This document shows positions 1 to 7,901 of a stretch of 64,000 nucleotides of DNA, in pieces. Position 1 is the first letter of the stretch; each line of letters opens with the position of its first letter. This DNA comes from Mesotoga prima MesG1.Ag.4.2 (GTDB lineage: Bacteria; Thermotogota; Thermotogae; Petrotogales; Kosmotogaceae), in the NCBI RefSeq assembly GCF_000147715.2, contig NC_017934.1, positions 2,170,001-2,234,000 on the forward strand, written 5' to 3'. Under the pieces are notes generated by a model. The model was not told the DNA's origin. It was given only the letters and a program-made list of their open reading frames with translations, and did not search any database. The translations under genes were made by a program, and so were the position numbers.

Positions 1-198
1 CTTGGGGCTCTCGCTGTTTACAGAAACTATAGGCAAAATGGCTCTAAGGCCATAAAGGATTACAAGAAGTTCCTTTCAATGGGTTATTCAAGGCCGCTAG
101 ACGAATTGTTTGAAAGCGCAGGTATAAAATTCGATTTTTCGGAGCATTACCTGCTTGAACTCGTCCGATTTGTTGAAAGCGAGCTAGCTTTGCTTTGA
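1..198 (+). CDS. C-terminal end of an M3-family oligoendopeptidase (partial)
   Basis: Frame 1 is open from the window edge to a TGA at 196-198, giving 65 codons of a protein tail. The tail has a basic helix, then SMGYSRPLDELFESAG, then a short amphipathic end. This matches the layout I know from the C terminus of PepF/M3 zinc oligoendopeptidases, where a helix and a conserved hydrophobic/acidic segment follow the catalytic helical bundle. The HEXXH zinc site would lie upstream of the window and cannot be checked. Such enzymes degrade cytoplasmic peptides, which fits the other peptidases in the window. Confidence 0.65.
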   Translation, partial: LGALAVYRNYRQNGSKAIKDYKKFLSMGYSRPLDELFESAGIKFDFSEHYLLELVRFVESELALL

Positions 199-322
199 AG
201 AGAGTGCTTCTTTGAAAGAATAGACAGTTCGTAAGGACGTAATCCATCATAATTAAATCTACTCAAGAGCAGGATAGCTTCGGCGAAGCTCACAGAGTTA
301 AAATTGGCGAGGAGGTGTTTGA

Positions 323-2113
323 ATGAGAAAAATCGTCTTTGTTATAGTTCTGATGATGGTACCGTTCGTTGTATTGGGACAGGTTGAAGAACTCAAGGCC
401 AAGATAGCCGAAAATCCTTTGGATGTTGAGAGTCTCAAAGCATTGCTGGAAATCTATTATGAGAATTACGAACTTGAAAATTATGGAACGACACTTAAAG
501 AAGTAATAATGGCTGTTGATGAGATTCCCGAAGCAATGTATCCGTTGATTGAAGAAGGAATTGAGAAGTTGCTTGAAAATGCTTATTCAGATTACGCCGA
601 AGAAATATCCGAGATCCTTTTTGATCTTCGGCCAGACAAGAACTCTATGCTACTCTATCTTAAGTCCCTGAATAGCGGCTGGGCCATGTCGGAGGAGGCT
701 ATCCGACAGTCTGTAAACAGACTTAGCGAAGATCAGATCGAGATTTACGAGTTTCTCCATGCGGAGTCTGTCGACCTTTATCCAGTCGATCTTCATCTGC
801 TTGTATCGAGAATCCTTGTAGAGGATTTTGGAGAGACTGACTATTTGATTCCTTATATTGTGGGGTTGATAGACGATTACGACTTTTCAACCGCTAGAAG
901 TCTGCTAAGTGAGAATTCAGAATTTCTTAGCTCTTCACCGATGTACTACTATCTAAATGGAATCCTTGATCTGGAGATAGGCTATTATGATGATGCAGTA
1001 GAATGGTTTCTGCAGGGCAAGTCGAGAGACGACGGTACTGAAATTTACGAGGCGCTGTCCTTGATCGAGTATATATATATCCCTGAATATGTAACCGATT
1101 TGTTCACCGCGATTGTCCTGGCCAACGACGAAGCATCGCTGATTTCGAATATTCAGGAGTTTGTTCTCAACTACGAGGAGTTGTCCTGGATCTTTTCGTG
1201 GATTTCAAGAGTTCCTGAACCTATGAAGCTGGCAGAGATTCTCTCAGATGAGGAGACTGCCGTATCGTACAACACGGTGAACCTCGATTTCGAGAAGATC
1301 AACATTGGTTTCTATGATGCTTACGCATCGCTTCGGGGAACAGTTTCAAGTGCTATTTATGGACAGTTTCTAGATGCGAGAACTTATGTCTACATATCTG
1401 AAAAGATGGATGGAGTCATAGTTGAAGGAGAAAGAGAGGCCAGATTTGATGGATGTGATGTTTATTCTCTTTCCCCCAACAGAGATCGATTATTGATCAT
1501 GGATACATGGGGAGAGTCAATCTCAATGGTAGATAGCAGCATGGACATTATATGGACATTGTCTGAAGAATACAGTATGGTACCTGTTGCGTGGTCACCG
1601 GATGGATCCAAGGTAGTTGTATCGACTGGCGGAGATTACTTCTCAGTGATCGATGTCGAATCGGGTCAGGTCATCGAGTCAATCGAGAGTTTCTATGATC
1701 TGGTCTTCTTGTCTTTGGATGAAACTTACGCGGTAGACTACGATGGAGAAATTGTCAATCTTACAAAAGAATCCCTTATTGATACAGATGCTCCAGCCTT
1801 CTGGGCTGCCTACGGCAATAATAACAAGATAATCTATTTCGAGTACCCCGACGAATACTCGGATTTCTCTTATGATTCTCTCCACGTATATGACTTGAGC
1901 ACTGGGGAAGACACCGTGATAGCTTATAACGTTATGTTCATGGATGCGCCGGTGCCTTCTGTGAAGATAGAGGGAGATTTCGTCTATTTCACAGAAAAGG
2001 ATGCTCTGGGAATGCACAGGGTAATTGTTATGGATTACATCACGAATGAGGTGCTATTTGAGAGTCTACCCAGTGAAGACATAATAATCTTCCCTGACGT
2101 TAGACCTGAATGA
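323..2113 (+). CDS. Exported protein with TPR-like N-terminal half and WD40/propeller-like C-terminal half
   Basis: The 596-aa product starts with a short basic stretch and a hydrophobic segment (residues 3-19), typical of a Sec signal peptide. It therefore probably acts in the periplasm or at the cell surface. Residues about 25-290 are helical and acidic with TPR-like pairs (for example YYLNGILDLEIGYYDDAVEW). Residues about 330-590 contain beta-propeller-like strands, with a recognisable PD40/WD40 signature at AWSPDGSKVVVSTG and further V-D-x-x-S-G turns. The start ATG follows GAGGAGGTG at ideal spacing. A terminator follows directly, so it is the last or only gene of its transcript. I do not recognise a named family. 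A scaffold role is inferred from the fold types only. Confidence 0.75.
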   Translation: MRKIVFVIVLMMVPFVVLGQVEELKAKIAENPLDVESLKALLEIYYENYELENYGTTLKEVIMAVDEIPEAMYPLIEEGIEKLLENAYSDYAEEISEILFDLRPDKNSMLLYLKSLNSGWAMSEEAIRQSVNRLSEDQIEIYEFLHAESVDLYPVDLHLLVSRILVEDFGETDYLIPYIVGLIDDYDFSTARSLLSENSEFLSSSPMYYYLNGILDLEIGYYDDAVEWFLQGKSRDDGTEIYEALSLIEYIYIPEYVTDLFTAIVLANDEASLISNIQEFVLNYEELSWIFSWISRVPEPMKLAEILSDEETAVSYNTVNLDFEKINIGFYDAYASLRGTVSSAIYGQFLDARTYVYISEKMDGVIVEGEREARFDGCDVYSLSPNRDRLLIMDTWGESISMVDSSMDIIWTLSEEYSMVPVAWSPDGSKVVVSTGGDYFSVIDVESGQVIESIESFYDLVFLSLDETYAVDYDGEIVNLTKESLIDTDAPAFWAAYGNNNKIIYFEYPDEYSDFSYDSLHVYDLSTGEDTVIAYNVMFMDAPVPSVKIEGDFVYFTEKDALGMHRVIVMDYITNEVLFESLPSEDIIIFPDVRPE

Positions 2114-2120
2114 TGAAACG

Positions 2121-2152
2121 AAGGCCGACTTTAGCCGGCCTTTCTCTTTTTG
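2121..2152 (+). terminator. Rho-independent terminator after the TPR/propeller gene
   Basis: The arms AAGGCCG and CGGCCTT form a GC-rich stem with a short loop. A T-rich tract (TTCTCTTTTT) follows, 8 bases after the stop codon. Confidence 0.85.
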
Positions 2153-2197
2153 TAGTGAAGAGTAAATAATGAATTATGACAGAGATCTCTTAGAGTT

Positions 2198-3100
2198 CTA
2201 TTTCTTTCCTGCAAAAGCTTCATCCAACTGTTCCTTTGTTATTAGATCGGAAGAGACCCCTTTCTTTGAGCAACAGTACCTGGCAGCTATCTGGCCTCTC
2301 AGAATTGATTCCTCTAAAGTATATCCTTCAAGGAAGTAGCTCGAAAGAAACCCCGCAGCAAGACTATCACCTGCTCCGTTTGTGTCGACTACAGGTTCAT
2401 CAAGCTCAACCGGGCCGAAGAAGTTGATTCCGTGCTCCGTGCCTAATGCACATCCTCTCTTTCCCATTCCACAGATCACAATTCTATCGTTTCGAACCCT
2501 CAGGTATTTTGATATTATGGGGGTGGGATCTCGAAAGTTTGTTGATGAAAAGAAGAGAACGTCAGCCTCTCTAACATAGTCTTCTCTGTACAGGTCATCG
2601 GGATCCGTTACATCCTGGATATCTACAGAAATTACAAGCCCTGCTTCTCTTAAAGGTTTTAGAAGAAATCTGGACCAGTTCACAATATTGACGTGGGCAA
2701 GTTTGGTTCCAAATAGGTATTTCTTTATGGCTTCAGCATCCGGCTTCAAGGCCATTGCTCCTCTACCGTCATAGAAGTTCTTTCGCTCACCGTTCTTGTA
2801 CATAATGTTTACGCTTCTCTTAGTTCCCAGTGGATCGACTCCAAGGAAAGCGATGTCGATGCCCTGTGCTGATAGAGTTTCCCGGATGTGGTCTCCAAAA
2901 TAGTCCGATCCAACGTATCCGATAAAACAGACCTCGTGGCCAAGCCTTTTCAGAGACTGACAGACATATCCACCTGCCTGGCCGATGCAATCCACAACTT
3001 CAGTAAATGTCGCCTCTACCGAAAAGTCTATCTCGCTGCCCGATAAATAGACGTTTGTATCAATCCCGATGGCGCCAATTACAGCTACTTCGAAGCCCAT
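2198..3100 (-). CDS. PfkB-family carbohydrate/nucleoside kinase
   Basis: The 300-aa protein has the ribokinase/PfkB layout. A G-rich N-terminal substrate loop (IGQAGGY) follows the first strands. The C-terminal PfkB signature DTNGAGDSLAAGF at about residue 240 holds the catalytic Asp and the anion hole. It would phosphorylate a sugar or nucleoside hydroxyl with ATP in the cytoplasm; the substrate cannot be told from sequence. The ATG is preceded by GGAGTG at good spacing. That Shine-Dalgarno lies inside the last codons of the decayed iorB upstream, so the gene probably once sat at the end of the ior operon. The full length suggests it is still functional. Confidence 0.88.
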   Translation of the reverse strand: MGFEVAVIGAIGIDTNVYLSGSEIDFSVEATFTEVVDCIGQAGGYVCQSLKRLGHEVCFIGYVGSDYFGDHIRETLSAQGIDIAFLGVDPLGTKRSVNIMYKNGERKNFYDGRGAMALKPDAEAIKKYLFGTKLAHVNIVNWSRFLLKPLREAGLVISVDIQDVTDPDDLYREDYVREADVLFFSSTNFRDPTPIISKYLRVRNDRIVICGMGKRGCALGTEHGINFFGPVELDEPVVDTNGAGDSLAAGFLSSYFLEGYTLEESILRGQIAARYCCSKKGVSSDLITKEQLDEAFAGKK

Positions 3101-3106
3101 AAAGAA

Positions 3107-3688
3107 TCACTCCTGTTTAACAACGCTTCTGAAAAGCTCAAGTTTCTCCTTGAGCAATTCTCCTCCCAGAAGACCGGAGAGAGCCTTTTCGTAATGCTCA
3201 ACCGAAATTCCTGGAATCACATTTTTGTGAGCAATAGTTCCCACAAGAACTACATTCTGCATCTGGGGATCCTCAAATCTTCTCTCAATACTGAAATCAC
3301 CTTTGAATTTCGATTCCTTGCCTCCCGTTCGATGTCATCCTTATTTACTTCTTTTGTCCTTCTCAAAAGGACATCCAATGGTTGCCAAACCGTGTCATAG
3401 TATAACCAGTATTCCCCCGTCTCTAAGTTAGTTCACCATCCCTCTCAATGCTTCATGACGCTCAAAGGTTATCACCATTTGAGCAGGGTGCTTCTTGATC
3501 AATACCGAATGAACATTATTACCAATTCTTAGCTGAGATAAAACCGTACCCCCTCTCTGAGCCAGTCCATGGGTATCGGTTCCGATAGCCCACTGACCGG
3601 AGTGGTCGACGGTCCCAAGAAGAATTTCGTTGAGCAGTCCTATGCACTGTCCACCAACTTTAATTATACAAACGTCAAACCTCCTCAT
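3107..3688 (-). pseudogene. iorB: Decayed indolepyruvate ferredoxin oxidoreductase beta subunit (iorB)
   Basis: The first 86 codons (3688 down to a TAA at 3428-3430) encode a clear IorB N terminus with GGQCIGLLNEILL and IGTDTHGLAQRGGTV. Past the TAA the homology goes on (LRDGGIL), then shifts frame to YYDTVWQPLDVLLRRTKEV. It shifts once more to NVVLVGTIAHKNVIPGISVE and ends at a TGA (3107-3109) within the Shine-Dalgarno of the next gene. So there is one nonsense codon and at least two frameshifts within an otherwise full-length (about 190 aa) subunit. The intact enzyme oxidatively decarboxylates aryl-pyruvates and reduces ferredoxin in amino-acid fermentation. It is next to a deleted iorA, so this locus cannot make the enzyme. 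Confidence 0.88.
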
Positions 3689-4053
3689 GCTTTCACCCCT
3701 TCACTGATCATCGGATTCATTTGACTCTGAGGGGCAGGTTTGAACTCAGGATCTATCTCCGATACAGAGATCGTGTTGAAACCAAATTGAACCGTCTTAG
3801 GCAGCTTGATAACTCGGACAGGCAAAGTCAGCAATACATACTTTCTGTTACATATCATTCCAGTTTTAACAGGATTTGGCAATGGTTTATGGCTCCTTTT
3901 CAGTTCTCTAGTGAACTCCAGCATACACGAATGCTTCACGATAATCACCTTGAAGCCTTCTTCTTCGACAGCCCGTTCAACAAGAAGCTAGTTCCCCATC
4001 ATAATCTCCGAACCACTTTCCTGGGAGAGGAGTATTTCGCCAATCCTCTTCAT
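3685..4053 (-). pseudogene. iorA: Internally deleted indolepyruvate ferredoxin oxidoreductase alpha subunit (iorA)
   Basis: An ATG with a good Shine-Dalgarno (AAAGGTGGG) opens at 4053 with an IorA-like start (about 21 residues ending MMGN). A TAG follows, and the sequence then jumps to the IorA C-terminal region (VERAVEEEGFKVIIVKHSC). The normal subunit is about 600 aa; here only about 122 codons remain, so some 480 residues of the thiamine-diphosphate domains are gone. The C-terminal ferredoxin-like region keeps its backbone (CNRKYVLL ... VSEIDPEF) but has lost most of the cysteines that would ligate Fe-S clusters. The end overlaps the iorB start by 4 bases, the usual translational coupling of iorAB. 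Confidence 0.78.
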
Positions 4054-4152
4054 AGGCTCCCACCTTTACACTGGATATTGTTTTATATACTGAACATTAC
4101 TCATTTTTTAGTTCGAAAGATTTCTCAAACCTCTGTTAGATGCATTCACTCA

Positions 4153-4428
4153 CTAAACTCTAACCTTTATTTGACAAAGCTTCAAAGTAGTTGGAATCTC
4201 GTCCCTCTTTTCTCCGGATAATTCGATTTCAGTCGAGACAATCTCAATTCTCTTCTTTTTCAGAATATCGAGAAATGTATCGCGAAGGCATTATGCCAGA
4301 CCCATTAGGAGTAGATTGCAAGGAGCTGATCCTTCTTTTCCAATTCTTACCTAGTAACCGGAATCGGTAATTCCAGAACCGGAGAAGCCATCTTTGAAAT
4401 CTACCTTTGCATGCACTGTACTTCCCAT
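4153..4428 (-). pseudogene. Truncated OsmC/YhfA-family peroxiredoxin-like remnant
   Basis: From an ATG at 4428 with an excellent Shine-Dalgarno (GAGGAGGTAAG), one frame of 92 codons reads MGSTVHAKVDFKDGF. It then passes two in-frame stops (TAG at codon 26, TAA at codon 46) before LDILKKKRIEIVSTEIEL and a final TAG. The pieces match the N-terminal strand, the LLMGLAGC-type catalytic helix and the following helix-strand of OsmC proteins. The cysteine after LLMGLA is present but is preceded by the stop. The C-terminal third of the fold is missing. OsmC proteins reduce organic peroxides in the cytoplasm; this copy cannot. Confidence 0.78.
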
Positions 4429-4664
4429 TTCTTACCTCCTCTGCATTTTGACTGGAAAGGATTATCTGAATTAGATGTCACGAAGATCAAACGGGCAGCG
4501 TTGCTAGAAAGAAACGAAACTCATGGTTCGCGACAACTACAGGTTGTACAGTTTAGATCATATCAATAATCAATATTAACATTCAGATGTCAAGAAGAAC
4601 CAGAATACGAGATTGCCTAGAAGTCTCTCGTGAGTGAAAAGTAGAATATATTAGGAGGTGCGAT

Positions 4665-5642
4665 GTGAATCTATACGCGTTGTTCAATTCATCTCTTTAT
4701 CATGGAACTTCTTCGAGAAAAGGTTTTTTTGAAGGCTGGTACTTCAAGTTTGTTGACAGGAAGAAGGAAAAGTCATTTGCAGTCATACCGGGAGTGTCCT
4801 TGAATTCGTCGAGAGAAGATGCTCACGCTTTTGTTCAATTCCTCTCGGGTGGGAAGAATGAATCCGGCAACTTCAACTATCCCTTGGGAGAGTTCCATTC
4901 TGGTAAGAAACACTTCTCTGTTGAGATCTCGAAAAATCATTTTTCGGCCGGAGCGGTGATTCTGGAAATGTGCAATGAGAATCACAGAATTGCTGGGAAC
5001 ATAAGGATCTTGGAGCCGTACCTTTGGCCTAGAAAGTTCTATTCCCCTGGGATCATGGGGCCTTTTTCCTTTGTGCCTTTCATGGAATGTTACCACGGGG
5101 TCGTCAGCATGGACCACAAACTTGAGGGAGAAGTAAGAATCGATGATGAACTGATAGATCTTTCCGGAGGCAGAGGATATATAGAAAAGGATTGGGGAAG
5201 ATCATTTCCAAAGGCGTGGGTCTGGATGCAGAGCAACAGCTTTGATCTCGAGAGAACCTCATTTATGCTGTCGATTGCAACGATTCCATGGTTGGGAAGG
5301 AGTTTCACCGGTTGCCTCTGCGCATTTCTGTTTAAAGAAAAGCTCTATAAATTCGCTACCTACAGGGGAGCAAAGATCGATAGAGTAGAGGCTTTGGACA
5401 ACGAAGTATTCCTCCAACTTAGACAGGCAGGGTTTTCCTTGAATGTCAGTGCAAAAAAGACTTCTGGAGCGCGTTTAATCTCGCCTGTAGAAGGTAGTAT
5501 GAGTGGGAAAATTGATGAATCGCTTACGTCTGAAATAACGGTGAGACTCTTCCGAAACGATGCGGTCTTGTTTGAAGGTACCGGGACAAATTCCGGCCTA
5601 GAAGTTGTTGGGGAGCTTAAGCTGAAGGAAAAAAGTAAATGA
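4665..5642 (+). CDS. Tocopherol-cyclase-like protein (lipocalin-like barrel family)
   Basis: The 325-aa protein carries the two signature regions of the tocopherol cyclase-like family. These are KGFFEGWYFKFVD near the N terminus (residues 19-31) and GYIEKDWGRSFPKAWVWMQ near residues 167-185. The start is a GTG (GTGAATCTATAC) behind AGGAGGTG. Plant and cyanobacterial members close the chromanol ring of vitamin E. Bacterial homologues in anaerobes have no known substrate, so only the fold is assigned. The gene stands alone between decayed genes on the left and the convergent ABC exporter unit on the right. No signal peptide is visible. Confidence 0.82.
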   Translation: MNLYALFNSSLYHGTSSRKGFFEGWYFKFVDRKKEKSFAVIPGVSLNSSREDAHAFVQFLSGGKNESGNFNYPLGEFHSGKKHFSVEISKNHFSAGAVILEMCNENHRIAGNIRILEPYLWPRKFYSPGIMGPFSFVPFMECYHGVVSMDHKLEGEVRIDDELIDLSGGRGYIEKDWGRSFPKAWVWMQSNSFDLERTSFMLSIATIPWLGRSFTGCLCAFLFKEKLYKFATYRGAKIDRVEALDNEVFLQLRQAGFSLNVSAKKTSGARLISPVEGSMSGKIDESLTSEITVRLFRNDAVLFEGTGTNSGLEVVGELKLKEKSK

Positions 5643-5735
5643 GAACCTGTGCTGTTCAATCATTAGAGGACTGGATATTGTTGCTGAGGGGATTCTTCCG
5701 TTCCTCTTTAGCAGTTTATCTCTTACATGTATGTG

Positions 5736-5768
5736 AAAAAAGGGCATCCCTAGTTTCCTGGATGCCCT
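5736..5768 (-). terminator. Rho-independent terminator of the ABC-2 exporter operon
   Basis: On the minus strand GGGCATCC and GGATGCCC pair around a 10-base loop and are followed by six Ts. It lies 38 bases beyond the permease stop codon. Confidence 0.85.
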
Positions 5769-5805
5769 CTAACATAAGATTCCGAAAAAATTGTTTCCGA
5801 ATCCT

Positions 5806-6636
5806 CTAGCCACTTCTTTTCAGCACCCCTCTTTTTTTCGCCCAAACCTCCATTCTCTTGAAAAACACGAGGCCGAATGGAAGTAGAAGTGCTCCAAGAA
5901 GAATCAGAGGCCAAACATCATTCCACATCTCCGCCATGGTTCTGCCTTCAAGTATCGATGATCGCATTCCTCTTAAAGCATAAGTAGCGGGAGAGAGCTT
6001 TCCAACCTGTTGCATCCACACCGGAAGCACATCGATTTCGTAGTACACACCTGAGAACATCAGAAGCAAGGCCTGAAAGATATGAACTACTTGAACGCCT
6101 TTTTCAGGTGAGATCAGGGGCAACACGGCAGCGACAATTCCCAGTCCAACGAATGAAAAACTTGAAACCGCCAGTATTCCAGCCGCCGACAGAAAATTGG
6201 CTCTTCCAAGATCTAGATCGAAGAAGACTGAAACGACTACTAAAATGAGACCACTTCTAAGTATTCCATATAGAATGGCATATCCGCACGTACTCAATAG
6301 ATGAGTAGCTCTTCTAACCGGTGCCATGAAGGTGTATTCGATAGTCTCTTCCCATCTTTCCCAGGCAACGGTCTCAGCTACTATCTCGAAGAGAATTGAA
6401 AGATAGCCCCACAGTATCGATCCAAGCAACATGTAAAGGATCAGATAGCTTGTATCGAGCTTCGTCCCTGAAAAGGCTTCGACTCCCTTTCCGATGAAAC
6501 CCATTGTCACAGAGTTTGCCATGGTGTAAACGAAGAAAACCAGTTCCCACTTCCAGTATCTCTTGGTGAAGTTGAAATTCCGCTCAATAAAGGCCCAGGA
6601 GGCGCGAAGCTCCCGGGCTATTGCCTGTGAATTCAT
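5806..6636 (-). CDS. ABC-2 type transporter permease
   Basis: The 276-aa integral membrane protein has about six hydrophobic segments and the ABC-2 layout: a cytoplasmic N terminus, an amphipathic helix, a helix pair (residues 30-80), and a C-terminal VYYEIDVLPVWMQ turn between the last helices. It forms the membrane channel for the ATPase encoded just upstream. The ATG overlaps the ATPase stop by 4 bases (ATGA), so the two are translationally coupled. Two-component exporters of this type move drugs, lipids, polysaccharides or small peptides outward. The cargo is unknown, but the micro-ORFs and leader upstream in the same transcript point to either a small peptide or an antibiotic-responsive function. 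Confidence 0.87.
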   Translation of the reverse strand: MNSQAIARELRASWAFIERNFNFTKRYWKWELVFFVYTMANSVTMGFIGKGVEAFSGTKLDTSYLILYMLLGSILWGYLSILFEIVAETVAWERWEETIEYTFMAPVRRATHLLSTCGYAILYGILRSGLILVVVSVFFDLDLGRANFLSAAGILAVSSFSFVGLGIVAAVLPLISPEKGVQVVHIFQALLLMFSGVYYEIDVLPVWMQQVGKLSPATYALRGMRSSILEGRTMAEMWNDVWPLILLGALLLPFGLVFFKRMEVWAKKRGVLKRSG

Positions 6637-7427
6637 GCTGACTCAACCTCCTGATATTCGGCCTCTTCGATACTCATTCCAGTGAATTCGAGAAAGACAT
6701 CTTCAAAGCTTGGATTGTCAACTTTACCGAGCAACTGCTTCTTCAGTTCTGACGGTCGTCCAGAAGCAACGATTCTTCCTAAGTGAATTATCGCAACGTA
6801 ATCACAGAGTTTCTCCGCTTCATCCATGTCATGCGTTGTCAAGAGCATGGTTGTATTCATGGTGTTCTTCACATCGCTAATAAGACTCTGAACATCCCTC
6901 TTTGCCCTTGGATCAAGTCCCGTGGTCGGCTCGTCCAAGAGTAGCATTTTGGGTTCAGTCATGAAGGCCCTAACAATGGCTACCTTCTGTTGCATACCTC
7001 TGGAAAAGTCTTCTAGCGGATCTTTCAATCTCTTGAGATCCAGTCCGAATCTCTCGGCGAGACCGTTTATCTTTTTGAGAGCCTCACGCCGTGGAATTCC
7101 ATATAGTCCTGCTGAAAAACAGAGATTCTCCACTGCGGAAAGCTTCCTGAAGAAACTTGCCTCGACTGAAACTCTGTTTATCATTCTTTGAACCGATGCA
7201 GAATTACTAACGGAATCGTACCCGAAAATGGATATGCTTCCTCTATCTGGAATCAAGAGTGTTGAGGCAATTCTGATAAAGGTTGATTTTCCCGAACCGT
7301 TTGGACCTAGAAGACCGAAAATCTCTCCTTCCTTTATTCTCAAATTTATCCCTTTTAGTGCTTTGATTTCCTTTCTACTCTTCTTAAATGCTTTCACTAT
7401 ATTGTTGGCAAGCAAAGCGTCTGCCAT
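6633..7427 (-). CDS. ABC transporter ATP-binding protein (ABC-2 exporter, DrrA/CcmA type)
   Basis: The 264-aa nucleotide-binding subunit has Walker A GPNGSGKST (about residue 40), a non-canonical signature FSRGMQQK in place of LSGGQ, Walker B MLLLDEPTTGLD and the H-loop TTHDMDEAEKL. The short C-terminal extension is typical of DrrA-like exporters. It would hydrolyse ATP to drive the permease encoded next. It sits 12 bases downstream of the third micro-ORF, within the attenuator-controlled transcript that starts near 8046. The ATG has an AGGAAGG-type Shine-Dalgarno, which overlaps the end of the micro-ORF. Confidence 0.92.
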   Translation of the reverse strand: MADALLANNIVKAFKKSRKEIKALKGINLRIKEGEIFGLLGPNGSGKSTFIRIASTLLIPDRGSISIFGYDSVSNSASVQRMINRVSVEASFFRKLSAVENLCFSAGLYGIPRREALKKINGLAERFGLDLKRLKDPLEDFSRGMQQKVAIVRAFMTEPKMLLLDEPTTGLDPRAKRDVQSLISDVKNTMNTTMLLTTHDMDEAEKLCDYVAIIHLGRIVASGRPSELKKQLLGKVDNPSFEDVFLEFTGMSIEEAEYQEVESA

Positions 7428-7439
7428 GTTCTCACCTTC

Positions 7440-7544
7440 CTAAAGGTAATGAGGTCTGCTGAACCTGCTCTCGATTTCTATCTTCTGCTTATCAACCAAG
7501 CCATCTATAAAAACGCTCTTTGAGCCTCTGATCTTATTTTTCAT
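7440..7544 (-). CDS. Micro-ORF 3 (34 aa) directly upstream of the ABC ATPase
   Basis: ATG at 7544 follows CAGGAGGAG with 6-7 bases spacing, a near-perfect initiation region. The 34-aa product is polar and basic (it starts MKNKIRGSKSVFIDG and ends SRFSRPHYL), with no cysteine, signal peptide or membrane segment. Its stop is 12 bases before the ATPase start. A longer frame is open upstream, but only this ATG has a ribosome-binding site. No family recognised. It may be a small exported or regulatory peptide, a translational coupler for the ATPase, or a chance ORF. Confidence 0.5.
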   Translation of the reverse strand: MKNKIRGSKSVFIDGLVDKQKIEIESRFSRPHYL

Positions 7545-7563
7545 TGATATCTCCTCCTGTTTT

Positions 7564-7674
7564 CTACCTTGTCTTGGCCAGTGTTGCCAAGCTTTTCGGT
7601 TTTTCGATAAAAGGCGGGAGGGCCGTCGTTTCGATTTCCCTCTTCTTTCTTGACGATCCAATAACGATGAACAT
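7564..7674 (-). CDS. Micro-ORF 2 (36 aa) in the ABC exporter leader region
   Basis: ATG at 7674 is preceded by AAGGGGGT at 4-5 bases. The product (starting MFIVIGSSRKKREIETT) has a short hydrophobic start and a basic middle, and ends LATLAKTR. The same frame is open about 25 codons further upstream without a usable start, so it could also be the end of a decayed larger gene. It lies between micro-ORF 1 and micro-ORF 3 with gaps of 53 and 19 bases. Confidence 0.42.
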   Translation of the reverse strand: MFIVIGSSRKKREIETTALPPFIEKPKSLATLAKTR

Positions 7675-7727
7675 ATTTACCCCCTTGATATTAGGAGAGA
7701 ATGGCCCGTCTAAGTATCCAAAGAACA

Positions 7728-7826
7728 CTATCGATATTGGCCGGATTCTCCGTTTTGGTTCTTTCTGTTTCTGCTGCTAATCTGCTTTCGTTTCTCGGTT
7801 TCCTTCAAAAGGCTTTTCTCAAACAT
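7728..7826 (-). CDS. Micro-ORF 1 (32 aa), first ORF after the attenuator terminator
   Basis: ATG at 7826 follows AAGGAGGTG at 5 bases, one of the strongest ribosome-binding sites in the window. The product is highly basic and hydrophilic (MFEKSLLKETEKRKQ..., rich in K, R, N, Q) with no transmembrane part. The Shine-Dalgarno begins 6 bases after the T-tract of the upstream terminator, so its translation depends on read-through. No family recognised. A frameshifted longer remnant is an alternative, since other frames beyond the stop are also open. Confidence 0.45.
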   Translation of the reverse strand: MFEKSLLKETEKRKQISSRNRKNQNGESGQYR

Positions 7827-7846
7827 TTCTGCACCTCCTTAGTGTC

Positions 7847-7882
7847 AAAAAAAAAAGACCGCGGCTGTTGCAAGCCACGGTC
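7847..7882 (-). terminator. Conditional terminator (attenuator) upstream of the micro-ORF/ABC exporter operon
   Basis: On the minus strand GACCGTGGC and GCCGCGGTC form a 9-bp stem (one G-U pair) around an 8-base loop, followed by ten Ts. It lies between the leader ORF and micro-ORF 1. Its 5' arm is also complementary to an upstream leader segment: the leader 5'-GCCACGCCTTC (complement of 7932-7942) pairs with 5'-GAAGGACCGTGGC (complement of 7874-7886) over 11 bp with a 2-base bulge. That pairing excludes the terminator, which is the design of a transcription attenuator. Confidence 0.8.
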
Positions 7883-7901
7883 CTTCATAATCCAATTGTC
7901 G

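Noticed and set aside
1679-2017. Minus-strand open frame of 112 codons inside the TPR/propeller gene
   Set aside because: Antisense shadow of a clear coding frame, with no start signal. The same holds for the many antisense frames in other genes (for example 56315-56938, 35205-35541, 49365-49863).
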